Part shown: positions 52,618 to 60,999 of the stretch, in pieces
Numbering within the stretch: position 1 is the first letter of the stretch
Layout of the letters: each line of letters opens with the position of its first letter
DNA from: Lewinellaceae bacterium
GTDB lineage: Bacteria > Bacteroidota > Bacteroidia > Chitinophagales > Saprospiraceae
Assembly: GCA_020636005.1 (NCBI GenBank)
Contig: JACJYR010000001.1
Span: 2,546,501 to 2,610,500, forward strand
Length of the DNA: 64,000 nucleotides
Direction of reading: 5' to 3'
Made by a program: the position numbers and the translations under genes
The notes under the pieces: generated by a model
The model's database searches: none
What the model was told of the DNA's origin: nothing
What the model saw: the letters and a program-made list of their open reading frames with translations, nothing else

Positions 52618-53307
52618 TTACCCCCCTATTGGAAATATTATCCCCAATGAAAGCTGTATTGAGCGGTTGGTGCCGTTCCCATACAGATAATCGGGATTGT
52701 CGTTGGTTACCTCGCCCATTTTCACCAGGCCCAGTATATATCGTGCATCGAATATCAATTCACCGAAACCCAACTCATAGGAAAGGCCGCCTCCTATGAC
52801 AAATCCAATATCAGTGGCTTTGTAGTCGTCATTTGCCCCAGAACCGACTTCGATGGTACGTTTTGTTCCTTTCTCCTTCGATCCTTCGATCCTTTTCCCT
52901 CCAAACGTCCTGGCCAATGCTCCACCTGTGGATATAAAACCACCTAATGGGCGGCCCTGAAAACGGTATCGGAACAGAATCGGGACCTCTACATAGTTCA
53001 GCTTTTCGTGAACGCATTTGAAAGGATACCTCGTGGTGTTTGATTCGTTTTCATTTCTTCTAAATATAGCCCCTTTTTGAGAAAAATAGACTTCTGCCTG
53101 CATCCCAAACCTACTGCTAAAGGGAATTTCAAAGGTTACACCGCCCAGAAAACCCAAATTCAGGTTGGAATTATAGACATCTTTATCATCGGAAGATAAG
53201 CCATAATTGGAGAAGGTCACACCAGCCTTCGGCCCAATAAACACCTGCCCGAAAACCGAGACACCTGCCATCATCAGCAGCAGTGGAAGTAAAATGAGTT
53301 TTTTCAT
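52618..53307 (-). CDS. porin-family outer-membrane beta-barrel protein
   Basis: 229 residues; signal peptide to about 20 (GVSVFGQ). The repeated GPKAGVTFSNYGLSSDD, NLGFLGGVTFEIPFSSRFG and MQAEVYFSQKGAIF strands define the OMP beta-barrel (PorT-like) family of Bacteroidota, ending SLGIIFPIGG. It lies 26 bp upstream of the EGF lipoprotein and is AT-rich. It could be the surface partner of that lipoprotein. Confidence 0.75.
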   Translation of the reverse strand: MKKLILLPLLLMMAGVSVFGQVFIGPKAGVTFSNYGLSSDDKDVYNSNLNLGFLGGVTFEIPFSSRFGMQAEVYFSQKGAIFRRNENESNTTRYPFKCVHEKLNYVEVPILFRYRFQGRPLGGFISTGGALARTFGGKRIEGSKEKGTKRTIEVGSGANDDYKATDIGFVIGGGLSYELGFGELIFDARYILGLVKMGEVTNDNPDYLYGNGTNRSIQLSLGIIFPIGG

Positions 53308-53330
53308 GTCTTGATTGATTTGTTGTGAAT

Positions 53331-53375
53331 TTTGTGTTTGAGTATTTATGTGTTTATGTGTTTTGGGGTTGGTTT
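53331..53375 (-). repeat. A/C-rich low-complexity spacer (ACACATAAAC-type)
   Basis: On the minus strand CACATAAACACATAAATACTCAAACACA-like units. Related runs occur at 16728-16750, 63088-63112 and 63172-63204. Confidence 0.4.
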
Positions 53376-53440
53376 TTTGGGGGGTATTGGAACAAAAGGT
53401 AAATTGTTAATTTCAGGACTGCGCCACCCTCCCCGCTTTT

Positions 53441-53935
53441 TCATCCAAGGTTCAGCCGGCTTTTCAGGCCCTTTTTCCGCAGCCTGGCCACGGGGGCCTT
53501 TTCCCCATTGGACAGGTGCAGGAAGTCGCCGTTTTCCCTCAACCACATCTTTACATGGCGCAGGTTGACCAGGTAAGTCTGATGTACCCTGTAAAACAGC
53601 GCTTCGGGCAGGAGGGACTCCACTTCTTTCAGCCGTTTGCACAGCGACAGTTCCTTCCCGTTGGAAAGAAAAATGTGCGTATAATTGCCCGCTGCCCTGC
53701 AGAAAACGATGCTGCCGGGTGGCACCATCAGGTAGCCTCCCTGTACGGGGAGGGCCACTGGGCCAAAATCGTTTTGAGGTGGTTTAGGTACATCTCCTGT
53801 CGGCATCGGTACATGGTTGGTTGGTTTCGATGTTGGGTCGAAAGTAGAAAGGCGGCCTGGCCCCGGAAAACTTTTAATTTTGGGTTTGTTCCTGTTTGCA
53901 TCGCCTTTTTTTCGTTCAAATATTTTGTTAATCAT
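53441..53935 (-). CDS. LytTR DNA-binding protein without receiver
   Basis: 164 residues with a basic, Pro-rich N-terminus (about 1-58) and a LytTR domain (about 62-162: IVFCRAAGNYTHIFLSNGKE, LPEALFYRVHQTYLVNLRHV). There is no receiver or kinase domain, so activity may be set by abundance or a bound partner. The start could be MINKIFERKKGD or the internal Met at residue 43. It is divergent from the unknown gene at 54046 and is the only dedicated transcription factor at the edge of the kinase/FHA block, making it a candidate regulator. Confidence 0.75.
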   Translation of the reverse strand: MINKIFERKKGDANRNKPKIKSFPGPGRLSTFDPTSKPTNHVPMPTGDVPKPPQNDFGPVALPVQGGYLMVPPGSIVFCRAAGNYTHIFLSNGKELSLCKRLKEVESLLPEALFYRVHQTYLVNLRHVKMWLRENGDFLHLSNGEKAPVARLRKKGLKSRLNLG

Positions 53936-54045
53936 TAATCAACCTATTGGTTTTCAATTGTTTGTGTTTTATTTTGCAACCCTCTTTTTGTTGCAGTTCG
54001 CCGCCCTGAAATTCCCCCCCCAACAAGTAAATCAAAACTTTGAGC

Positions 54046-55521
54046 ATGTCTTCTTATAAACTGTACCGCCTGATCGGCCTCCTGGGCAGCGACGAAATAC
54101 CGGTGGTTTCCCGCTTCCTGGAGCCCCCCGCCCACAACTCCGACAAGGAGTGTAGCCGGTTCTTCAGGGAGCTGGTCAAGTTCCACCCTTCGATGGAGCA
54201 TCCCAAACTGACCAACGAGCGCCTCTTCAAGCGCCTTTACGGCCCCCTGCCCTACGACGACCAGAAGCTGCGCCGCCTGCGCATGAAGCTGAAAGTCCTG
54301 CTGGAACGCTACCTCGCCGTGGCAGAAATAGACCTGGGCCCCGACCTCAGCCAAAAGGCCCTGGTGCAATCCCTGGCCCGCCGCAGCGATTACGGGCTGT
54401 TTTGCGAAGCGGTCAAAGACCGCATGGAAGCCCTCGACAACCAGCCCTACCGTGGAAAGGCCTACCATTTTGAAATGGCCCACCTCTGGAAAGAACTCCA
54501 CTACCACCCCGAGACGAACTTTTTCAACCCGGACAACGACTACCTCCAACAGCATATCCGGCACCTGGAAACCTATTTTGCCCTCGCCACCCTCCAGAGC
54601 GGTGCCGAAGGGCTGCTCCTGCAGCGCATCGTAAGCAGCAGCGAAGAATCGCGCCTGATGGAGCCCATTGCCAACCTGTCCGCCAACGGCCAGCCGGTCG
54701 TGCAGCTTTTCCAGCTCATGTACCACCTGTTCAGCCAGCCCGGCCTCTCTATCAGCCTGCATGACCTCTCGGGCCAGCTCCACCGCTGCCTGCCCCTGCT
54801 GGCACCCGATGAGCAGCGGTTCGCCCTCAAGATGGGCATCCATTATGCCACGCCCTTTTCCAATTCGGGCAGCCGGGAGCACAGCCGCTTCATGTTCGGC
54901 CTGTACAAAACTTCCGTGGAAAGGGGCCTCCTGGACTTTGCCCACAGCCTCGTCAGCCCCGACCTGTTCACCAACATCGTCATCACTGCCGCCCTGGTCG
55001 GGGAGTTCGACTGGGCAACAGCCTTCATGCAGGACCACGGGCCCCTGCTGCCGGAAAAAGACCGCCACGACGCACGCTGCCTGTGCGAAGCCTCCATCCG
55101 CTACCAACAGGGCATTGCCACCGGCGATACCTCCTTCCTCAAGGATGCCCTCCGCCAACTGGCGCTCATCTCCGTGCGTTCCAACGAGAAGTACAACCTC
55201 CGCATGCGCTCCCTCCAGCTCCGCATCCACTTCGACCTCTTCCTGCACAAGGAGGAGGGCTACGACAACGTGCTGGAACTGGCCCGGTACTTCGAGAACC
55301 ACCTGCACAACCACCCGCATTACTCCGATGAGAAAAGGGAGGCCTACCTGCGCTTCGTCAACCACGTCAAGGCATTGTTTAAGCTGGCCAGCAACCCCGA
55401 TGCGGACGGTTCCGGCCTCGATCTGTATTTGAAGGAACTTTCTTCCAGCCCCCGGCCCATCCTGCAGCACTGGCTGTTGGAGAAAGCGGGGGAACTTCGC
55501 CAGTCCCCCCACCTGCACTGA
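54046..55521 (+). CDS. helical protein of unknown function
   Basis: 491 residues from ATG 54046. It is soluble, almost wholly helical, with Leu/Arg/His-rich amphipathic segments (LPYDDQKLRRLRMKLKVLLE, FQLMYHLFSQPG, EKREAYLRFVNHVKALFKLA), and resembles TPR- or HEAT-like solenoids without clear repeats. I recognise no domain and no catalytic motif. A 560-residue antisense frame exists but lacks a plausible protein character. The promoter probably includes AAACTTTG at 54035-54042. It is divergent from the orphan LytTR gene with 110 bp between starts, so regulation by it is possible. Confidence 0.65.
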   Translation: MSSYKLYRLIGLLGSDEIPVVSRFLEPPAHNSDKECSRFFRELVKFHPSMEHPKLTNERLFKRLYGPLPYDDQKLRRLRMKLKVLLERYLAVAEIDLGPDLSQKALVQSLARRSDYGLFCEAVKDRMEALDNQPYRGKAYHFEMAHLWKELHYHPETNFFNPDNDYLQQHIRHLETYFALATLQSGAEGLLLQRIVSSSEESRLMEPIANLSANGQPVVQLFQLMYHLFSQPGLSISLHDLSGQLHRCLPLLAPDEQRFALKMGIHYATPFSNSGSREHSRFMFGLYKTSVERGLLDFAHSLVSPDLFTNIVITAALVGEFDWATAFMQDHGPLLPEKDRHDARCLCEASIRYQQGIATGDTSFLKDALRQLALISVRSNEKYNLRMRSLQLRIHFDLFLHKEEGYDNVLELARYFENHLHNHPHYSDEKREAYLRFVNHVKALFKLASNPDADGSGLDLYLKELSSSPRPILQHWLLEKAGELRQSPHLH

Positions 55522-55528
55522 CCCGTCG

Positions 55529-55876
55529 TCAGTTCTCGATGATGTCTTCCACGCCGATGAGCTGGCTTTCACCGCCGTCGCACAGCGACTTGAAGTAGAA
55601 AGTGTGGGCACCGCCCGACAAACCACTGAAAGCCGTGTTAGTGGCCGTTACCGTTACGGGCTGGCTGGTGTAGCCGTCCGAACGCCGGGTGTACCAAACC
55701 TCGTAGGAAGTGGCCGATAAGGAACCCGTCCACGACCAGGAGGCGGAACCACTGCCGCTGCCGGTCTTCTGTACATTGGCCACGGATGGGCAGTGGCAGT
55801 CGGCCTCTTCGTGGAATGGGGTGAACGCAAATGCCAGTTGCAGTGCGAACAGCAGAAAAACAAACATTTTATTCAT
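55529..55876 (-). CDS. small secreted fibronectin type III protein
   Basis: 115 residues from ATG 55876; MNKMFVFLLFALQLAFAF is a signal peptide. The mature chain is one Fn3 domain (about 30-110: GSASWSWTGSLSATSYEVWY, TAFSGLSGGAHTFYFKSLC). Convergent with the unknown helical gene, 7 bp between ends. Probably a secreted binding module; no sorting domain is seen. Confidence 0.65.
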   Translation of the reverse strand: MNKMFVFLLFALQLAFAFTPFHEEADCHCPSVANVQKTGSGSGSASWSWTGSLSATSYEVWYTRRSDGYTSQPVTVTATNTAFSGLSGGAHTFYFKSLCDGGESQLIGVEDIIEN

Positions 55877-56326
55877 AGCACAAATAGTTTTGTCCCGCAG
55901 CAAAGCCTGCGGAATGGGTTAATGGAAAAAGTTGAAAAAAAGCATGGAGGAGCCGCTCGCCAGCAGGCGTTCAGGTAGCCTCCCTGCGTGTATCCTGGTT
56001 CAATTTTGGACAAAACAACGACCCGGCCCGGCGGAGCAGCCAAGGCAAATAAGGGGTTCCGGACTTTGCTTTTTTTTGTAAAAATCACCGCTGTTGGCCC
56101 GGCAGGCAAGCGGCTGGCAACGGGGCAGTTTTTTCGTGGTACTCAGGACGCTGTTTCCCTGAAACCACCTGCCGTGCGTTGCTTACAAATGATTAGTGCA
56201 GGAAGTGAAATAGTGGTGCGCAGAAAGTCGCTTTTTTTTTGATTTTACTTTGGAATGGAACATAAGTAGCTGGTTTTCAGGGATAAATACCAGCGAGGAA
56301 TGCTGCCCAGGTCAGATGATTTCCCA
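55877..56326. other. 450-bp gap with no supported gene
   Basis: No protein-like frame. TTACTTTG at 56245-56252 (plus strand) resembles a -7 box with one mismatch, but nothing downstream in that direction is a gene. The minus strand holds the leader of the Fn3 gene. Confidence 0.35.
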
Positions 56327-58570
56327 TTATTCCCTTTGAACTACAAGCTCTTTCAGCTTTTTCAGGCTTTGAACACTCTCCTCCGTCGTTATCGCCCGCA
56401 GCACGTCCTTCCGCTCCCTTTCCGTCAGGTAAAATGAAATAGGGGAATCCTTCAGCGCCTCGCTGGGCTGATAGGTAAAGCGTACGATGTCGAAGTTTTC
56501 TTTTCCCAAAATGTCGAAGATAAAACCGAGGTCGCTATCGTGTTCGTAGTCTTGCAGGCTCATCACCTTGAAGGCGATTTCCAGCGGGTTGAGCATGGTC
56601 TCGAACACGCCCCGGTTGTCGGTGGCTTCTATTTTATGCTGGCGGTCGAAGGCCCGCACGATGACGAAAACCACGCCGCTGGTGTTTTCCTTGATCCAGT
56701 CCTTAAATACATGTACAAAGCGGGTGGCCGACTTAAGGCCGAAGTTGTCGCGGAAGCCGGCATCCAGCACCTCGATGTCTGGTTCGCTGGGAAGGTAAAC
56801 ATTGGGCAGCACGTAAGGGTAAGTGGCGTTCATGCGCAGGGCCGTCGTAAAGCGAAGATTCTGGGCGCCCTGCTGCCGGAACAGCCTGCCAAAATCCACG
56901 GCATCCACCTGGAGCGACCCCGGCACTTCGATCCCGGCCGGCTCTATCATCATATAGCTCACCGGTTGGGCAGAAATGACCATGCGCCGCCCGTCATTGA
57001 CGATGGCCGGGGTGATGAAGATCAAAGGGATGGCGGCTTCCTGTTCGGGCCGGGCATAATCGCCGACTGTTTTGTCAAAGCGGTTGTGCATGTTTTCGTT
57101 CATTGCCTTCTCGAAAATATAGCCCCGGTCTTTCTTGTAGCGGAACCCTCCCTCCTCGAAGGTGGCCCAGGGAAGGAAGAGGTCGTTGGTGACGATGGTG
57201 AAAGAAATGGGGTTCAGCAAGTCCCTCGATGCATCGTAAATATGCAGGCGGCTGTAGAGGTCAATGGGTTGGCCCTGCTGTTTCAGCAAATTCAGTTCCC
57301 GGTAGTAAGAGGTGCCGATCATGCCGCCCGATGCGCCCGACATGAGCACGGTGTGGTTGAAAAATTTCCCTGCCGAAATGCTGTCGGTGGCCTGTAGCAC
57401 CTGGATGGCCCAAGCGGCTGATTTCAGGCCGCCGCCGCTCACACAAAAGAAGGCCATTTTGGGCTTTTCCTCCCCAGTCTTTTGCCTCCATTTTTCCAGG
57501 ATGGCCAGCATGGTGGCCTTGTCGGCGTCCACGTTTTCTGCACTGCAAATGGCCAGCAGGCTATCCGGTTGGTACACGGCGGGAGCAGTTTTGTAATTCA
57601 GGCCATAGGCCCTGTTTTTATGGTGGAAAAATTCAAAGCGGGTCAGCAGGTTGACCACAAAAAGCAGGATGAGCAGGGCTGTCATCCGCCATTGGCTGAA
57701 CCAGTAGGAAATGGCACCCGCCACGGCTGTGACCATGCTGCCCAACAGGAAAATACTGGCTCCGGTGGGTATCCTGAAAGAGGGTTTGTCCATCAATGCG
57801 CCCAACAGCACCAACAGCACCAGGGTAAACAACTGTACGATGAGGGCATTCAGGTGGTTTTGGCGGAAAATGCGCAGCAGCAGGGCGGCGTCGTAGTGGG
57901 CCACGCTGCGCACGAGGCGGGGGCGGAAGCTTTCGGTCAGGTAGGTGTCCACCCGCCACTGGTTTCGGTTCAGCTTGATATTTTCGATGACGGGGTGTCC
58001 TTCGTGGTCGGGGGCAGGGGCACCGCCTTCCTGTGCAATAGGGTCTTTACCCTGCAACAGGCTGAAAATGTCCTTGTTGGTGAAATTGAAATACAGGGCA
58101 ATGGCCAGCACCAGGGTGGTAAACCCCGTGAGAAAGCCGACGCTGTTCCAGATCACTTCGGGCAGGGGCTGGAGTTCGTGGTAAATCCCAAAGCGGATCT
58201 GGGCAACGAGAAAAATCACCGCAAATGTGATAGGTATGAACAGGTTGTTGAAGGCAAACTTGGTGAAAGGCCGGGCCAGGGAAGCAAGAAAGGAAAAGCG
58301 GTAGGCCGTGAGCAGGTAGGTCGTCAGGTTCCAGCTCATCACGAAAGCGCCGAAGCCCACCCCCACATAGAAGAAGCTCATAAAGCCCACCTGCCCCAGG
58401 TATTCCGGCGAGAGGAAGAGGTAGCGAAGGCCAAACTTCCCCCCGAAGTTGCCCGTCACCATCATGGCCAACAGCGCCCAGGCGGCCAGCAGCAGCAGGT
58501 TGCTCCGAAGGTGCATCACCACCAGTTGGAACGGGAAGGAATAGACTGCGTCACTTATCCATTTTCGCAT
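56327..58570 (-). CDS. membrane patatin-like phospholipase
   Basis: 747 residues. The N-terminal 330 residues carry about eight predicted membrane helices in two groups. The C-terminal part is a patatin/cPLA2 hydrolase: oxyanion loop SGGGLKSAAWA (about 378-388), nucleophile Ser in MSGASGGMIGTS (about 408-419) and catalytic Asp in DAGFRDNFG (about 598-606). Both catalytic elements are intact. Such proteins hydrolyse phospholipids or related acyl esters; the membrane half suggests action at the inner membrane. Larger than typical bacterial patatins (about 300 residues). It is divergent from pth. Confidence 0.82.
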   Translation of the reverse strand: MRKWISDAVYSFPFQLVVMHLRSNLLLLAAWALLAMMVTGNFGGKFGLRYLFLSPEYLGQVGFMSFFYVGVGFGAFVMSWNLTTYLLTAYRFSFLASLARPFTKFAFNNLFIPITFAVIFLVAQIRFGIYHELQPLPEVIWNSVGFLTGFTTLVLAIALYFNFTNKDIFSLLQGKDPIAQEGGAPAPDHEGHPVIENIKLNRNQWRVDTYLTESFRPRLVRSVAHYDAALLLRIFRQNHLNALIVQLFTLVLLVLLGALMDKPSFRIPTGASIFLLGSMVTAVAGAISYWFSQWRMTALLILLFVVNLLTRFEFFHHKNRAYGLNYKTAPAVYQPDSLLAICSAENVDADKATMLAILEKWRQKTGEEKPKMAFFCVSGGGLKSAAWAIQVLQATDSISAGKFFNHTVLMSGASGGMIGTSYYRELNLLKQQGQPIDLYSRLHIYDASRDLLNPISFTIVTNDLFLPWATFEEGGFRYKKDRGYIFEKAMNENMHNRFDKTVGDYARPEQEAAIPLIFITPAIVNDGRRMVISAQPVSYMMIEPAGIEVPGSLQVDAVDFGRLFRQQGAQNLRFTTALRMNATYPYVLPNVYLPSEPDIEVLDAGFRDNFGLKSATRFVHVFKDWIKENTSGVVFVIVRAFDRQHKIEATDNRGVFETMLNPLEIAFKVMSLQDYEHDSDLGFIFDILGKENFDIVRFTYQPSEALKDSPISFYLTERERKDVLRAITTEESVQSLKKLKELVVQRE

Positions 58571-58699
58571 GGGGGCAAGCTAAAGGAAAAAGAGAAAAGA
58601 GAAAAGCTTGGGTTAGCTAAAAGCTATAAACGTTTTCGGCTTTATCAGAAGTTGTTTGAAATCGGTGGGTTTGAGCCATTCACAACAGTTGACAACAAA

Positions 58700-58740
58700 G
58701 TCGAACCATTTTCAAACGATGTCGAACCATTTCAAACTAC
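58700..58740. promoter_or_regulatory. tandem direct repeat in pth promoter (candidate operator)
   Basis: Two adjacent units, GTCGAACCATTTTCAAAC (58700-58717) and GTCGAACCATTTCAAAC (58721-58737), end 11 bp before the -7 box at 58749. Such a pair, one turn or two turns of helix apart (21 bp), could be a binding site for a dimeric regulator. Confidence 0.45.
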
Positions 58741-58748
58741 TACTTAGC

Positions 58749-58756
58749 TACCTTTG
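58749..58756 (+). promoter_or_regulatory. -7 promoter box (TACCTTTG) for pth
   Basis: TACCTTTG followed by CGC is a perfect TAnnTTTG match. A start site about 7 bp downstream would leave almost no leader before ATG 58767, so either a very short leader or the internal ATG 58836 is used. Confidence 0.6.
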
Positions 58757-58766
58757 CGCTCCGAAA

Positions 58767-59396
58767 ATGACAACAGAAATGTCTTTTTTCAAAAAAATAC
58801 TCAATCATTTTTTCACCAGACCCGAACCCGATCCAATGAAATACCTCATCGCCGGCCTTGGAAACATGGGGGCCGACTACGACGATACCCGCCACAATAT
58901 TGGCTTCGATGTGGTGGACTTTCTGGCCAAAGAATTCGAGGTCGTTTTCAAGAACGATACCCTGGGCGACCTGGCCGAGTTCAGGCACAAGGGGCGCACC
59001 TTCATTTTGCTGAAACCCTCTACCTACATGAACCTCAGTGGCAAGGCCGTGCGCTATTGGCTGACCAAACACAACATCCCCAAGAGCAACCTCCTCGTGG
59101 TGCTGGACGACCTCAACCTTTCTTTTGGCAAAATCCGCCTGCGGGGCAAGGGCAGTGATGGTGGCCACAACGGCCTGAAAAGCATTGACCAACTGCTCGG
59201 CGGCAACGACTATGCCCGCCTGCGCATCGGCATCGGCGACGACTTCCATAAAGGCCAGCAGGTAAACTATGTGCTCGGCAAATGGAGCAGCGAAGAAAGG
59301 GACGCCCTGCCCGGCATCCTGCAAAGAGCAGCCGGGGGGGTGAAGGCTTTCGGCACCATCGGGCTGAATTTTGCGATGAATGAGGTGAACGGTTAA
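58767..59396 (+). CDS. pth: peptidyl-tRNA hydrolase
   Basis: 209 residues from ATG 58767; the conserved Pth fold starts at ATG 58836 (MKYLIAGLGNMG). The 23-residue extension (MSFFKKILNHFFTRP) is basic and amphipathic and may or may not be translated. The catalytic His lies in TRHNIGFDVV, the active-site Asn in STYMNLSG, and Asp in VLDDLNL; GSDGGHNGLKS and the C-terminal LGKWS helix complete the family. Releases stalled peptidyl-tRNAs; essential in most bacteria. Overlaps the 5'-nucleotidase gene by one base (TAATG), so the two are coupled. Confidence 0.95.
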   Translation: MTTEMSFFKKILNHFFTRPEPDPMKYLIAGLGNMGADYDDTRHNIGFDVVDFLAKEFEVVFKNDTLGDLAEFRHKGRTFILLKPSTYMNLSGKAVRYWLTKHNIPKSNLLVVLDDLNLSFGKIRLRGKGSDGGHNGLKSIDQLLGGNDYARLRIGIGDDFHKGQQVNYVLGKWSSEERDALPGILQRAAGGVKAFGTIGLNFAMNEVNG

Positions 59397-60031
59397 TGAT
59401 AAACGATAAAAAAACTTCTGCTTTGGCAACTCCTACCGAACAAATAATCAAGACACCCCTGGAAATTTACATTGAAAATAATCCCGGGCGCAAACGGCGC
59501 ATCGCCCTCGACATGGACGAGGTCATCGCCGACGTCATCCCGAAATTCCTGGATTATTACGAACGAGACTTTGGCGAGCGGCCCGACAAGTCACAATGGT
59601 GGGGAAAGAAAATTTACCAATTGCCCAACGCCGCCCACATCCGCTCCTACCTGCAGGATGAAGGTTTTTTCGCCGACCTCCCCGTGATGGAACACAGCCA
59701 GGAGGTGGTGAAATGGCTCTGCGAACACTACGAGGTCTTCGCCGTGACGGCAGCCACCGAGTTTCGCAACTCCCTGCGGGACAAACTCGACTGGCTCGAC
59801 CACCACTTCCCCTTTATCGGCTGGCAACGCCTCGTCCTTTGCGGCGACAAGCGCATCATCCAGGCCGACTACATGATCGACGACCACGCCTGGAACCTGG
59901 AGCACTTCAAAGGCAAGGGCCTTCTCTTCACGGCTTCGCACAACCTCGACGAGCAGCGCTTTACCAGGGTGGACAACTGGCTTGAGGTGCGGGCGTTTTT
60001 TGAGTGGGAATTAGAGAAAAGTGGGCAGTAG
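59396..60031 (+). CDS. 5'(3')-deoxyribonucleotidase-like HAD phosphatase (NT5C family)
   Basis: 211 residues. The HAD motif LDMDEVIAD puts Asp39 and Asp41 as nucleophile and acid, followed by WWGKKIYQLPN and VTAATEFRNSL (motif II Thr), VLCGDKRII (motif III Lys) and MIDDHAWNLEHF (motif IV). The set is typical of NT5C/YorS-type nucleotidases. The first 30 residues are a variable extension, so a shorter start is possible. Starts on the pth stop codon (one-base overlap) and is followed after 31 bp by a GtrA gene. Confidence 0.8.
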   Translation: MINDKKTSALATPTEQIIKTPLEIYIENNPGRKRRIALDMDEVIADVIPKFLDYYERDFGERPDKSQWWGKKIYQLPNAAHIRSYLQDEGFFADLPVMEHSQEVVKWLCEHYEVFAVTAATEFRNSLRDKLDWLDHHFPFIGWQRLVLCGDKRIIQADYMIDDHAWNLEHFKGKGLLFTASHNLDEQRFTRVDNWLEVRAFFEWELEKSGQ

Positions 60032-60062
60032 GCAGTCGGCAGATCGGTACTTGGCAGTTTTT

Positions 60063-60497
60063 ATGGCAAACCCAATCACTTATATCAGGCAGTATCCTTT
60101 TTTGCAAGGCAAATTTTTCGCCTCCTCCGTCATTGCTACGGCAGTGGACTATGCACTGTTCTTCCTGCTTGATTGGCTTTATTTCAACCCCGTCACTGCC
60201 CATGCCATCTCTTACCCTGTTGCCGTCGTCTTCAATTTTTACCTGCAAAAAAAGTTCATATTCGAGCTGAAACGCAGTGTCCGTGCTGCCTTTATCATTT
60301 CCATGCTATTCTCCTTTGTCGGCTGGGGCCTGGGCGTTTTGATGATGTTTTTTTTGGTAAAAATGCCTTTACTTGCCATCTATCCCGTATTGGCAAAAGT
60401 GGCCGTGACGGGCGCTTTGTTTTTTTTCAATTTTTTTACCAAGCGTTTTGCTTTTGAAAAGCGCTTGTTTTCGCCCGGTAGCCAAAGATGCGAATAA
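60063..60497 (+). CDS. GtrA family membrane protein
   Basis: 144 residues with four predicted helices (about 20-40, 46-64, 75-98 and 103-125). FFASSVIATAVDYALFFLL and the basic loop VFNFYLQKKFIFE are the family signature, and the C-terminal FNFFTKRFAFE repeats the pattern. GtrA proteins are thought to move undecaprenyl-linked sugars during glycan modification. ATG 60063 chosen; the upstream TTG sits in a low-complexity spacer. A REP-like hairpin lies 40 bp after the stop. Confidence 0.8.
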   Translation: MANPITYIRQYPFLQGKFFASSVIATAVDYALFFLLDWLYFNPVTAHAISYPVAVVFNFYLQKKFIFELKRSVRAAFIISMLFSFVGWGLGVLMMFFLVKMPLLAIYPVLAKVAVTGALFFFNFFTKRFAFEKRLFSPGSQRCE

Positions 60498-60999
60498 CGG
60501 GTTCAATTTTAAAGTTCGTTGATTTTCAAGAAGATAAATCATGGTGATTTCGAAAATCATCATGATTTCGTTTTTCATCAATGACAACTGGGCACATTTA
60601 AAGCCCACGCCGCCAGGTTTTCCCGAAACTAGGGGCAAGAAAGTACATTAGCTATTAGCCTTTAGCTGTTGGCGAAAAGGCAAAGACCAAAAGCAAGCGG
60701 CAAGAAGAATAAGCACAGTTTTGGCAATTTCCTTTCGTGCGTAAAAAAGCTGCGGGCGGTTTTTTAGCCACGGAATTTTTTGAGACCGTTTTTGGGGGGC
60801 AATTTTTCAAAAAACGTACTGAAGCAGTAAATGAAAACTATTTGCCCTGCAAGAAGGGAATATTTCCCGGCTGTTCTGTAGCAAAGCGCATTGGCCCACC
60901 AATCATCGCCAGGCAGTCCTCCAAAGTGATCTCTTCTAGCTCCTGGCTTCTTTATTCTTTTTCTACCTTTACCTTCCTGAAAAAAACAAACCTGCTGAT
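60498..60999. other. 502-bp gap with REP-like hairpin
   Basis: Contains the hairpin at 60536-60568 and AT-rich sequence. A frame at 60737-61003 has no protein character. The upstream region of the VanX-like gene (60950-60995) is pyrimidine-rich with a CTACCTTTACC element that weakly resembles a -7 box. Confidence 0.4.
60536..60568. repeat. REP-like hairpin, copy 2
   Basis: 33 nt, 15-bp stem with one mismatch and CGA loop (arms AAATCATGGTGATTT and AAATCATCATGATTT). Same left arm as the hairpin at 40671-40703, also outside genes. Confidence 0.65.

Noticed and set aside
53944..55626. 560-residue minus-strand reading frame over the unknown gene at 54046
   Set aside because: It is the antisense shadow of a gene with good start and natural helical composition; its own translation is low-complexity Val/Gly/Gln-rich and it overlaps the Fn3 gene end.
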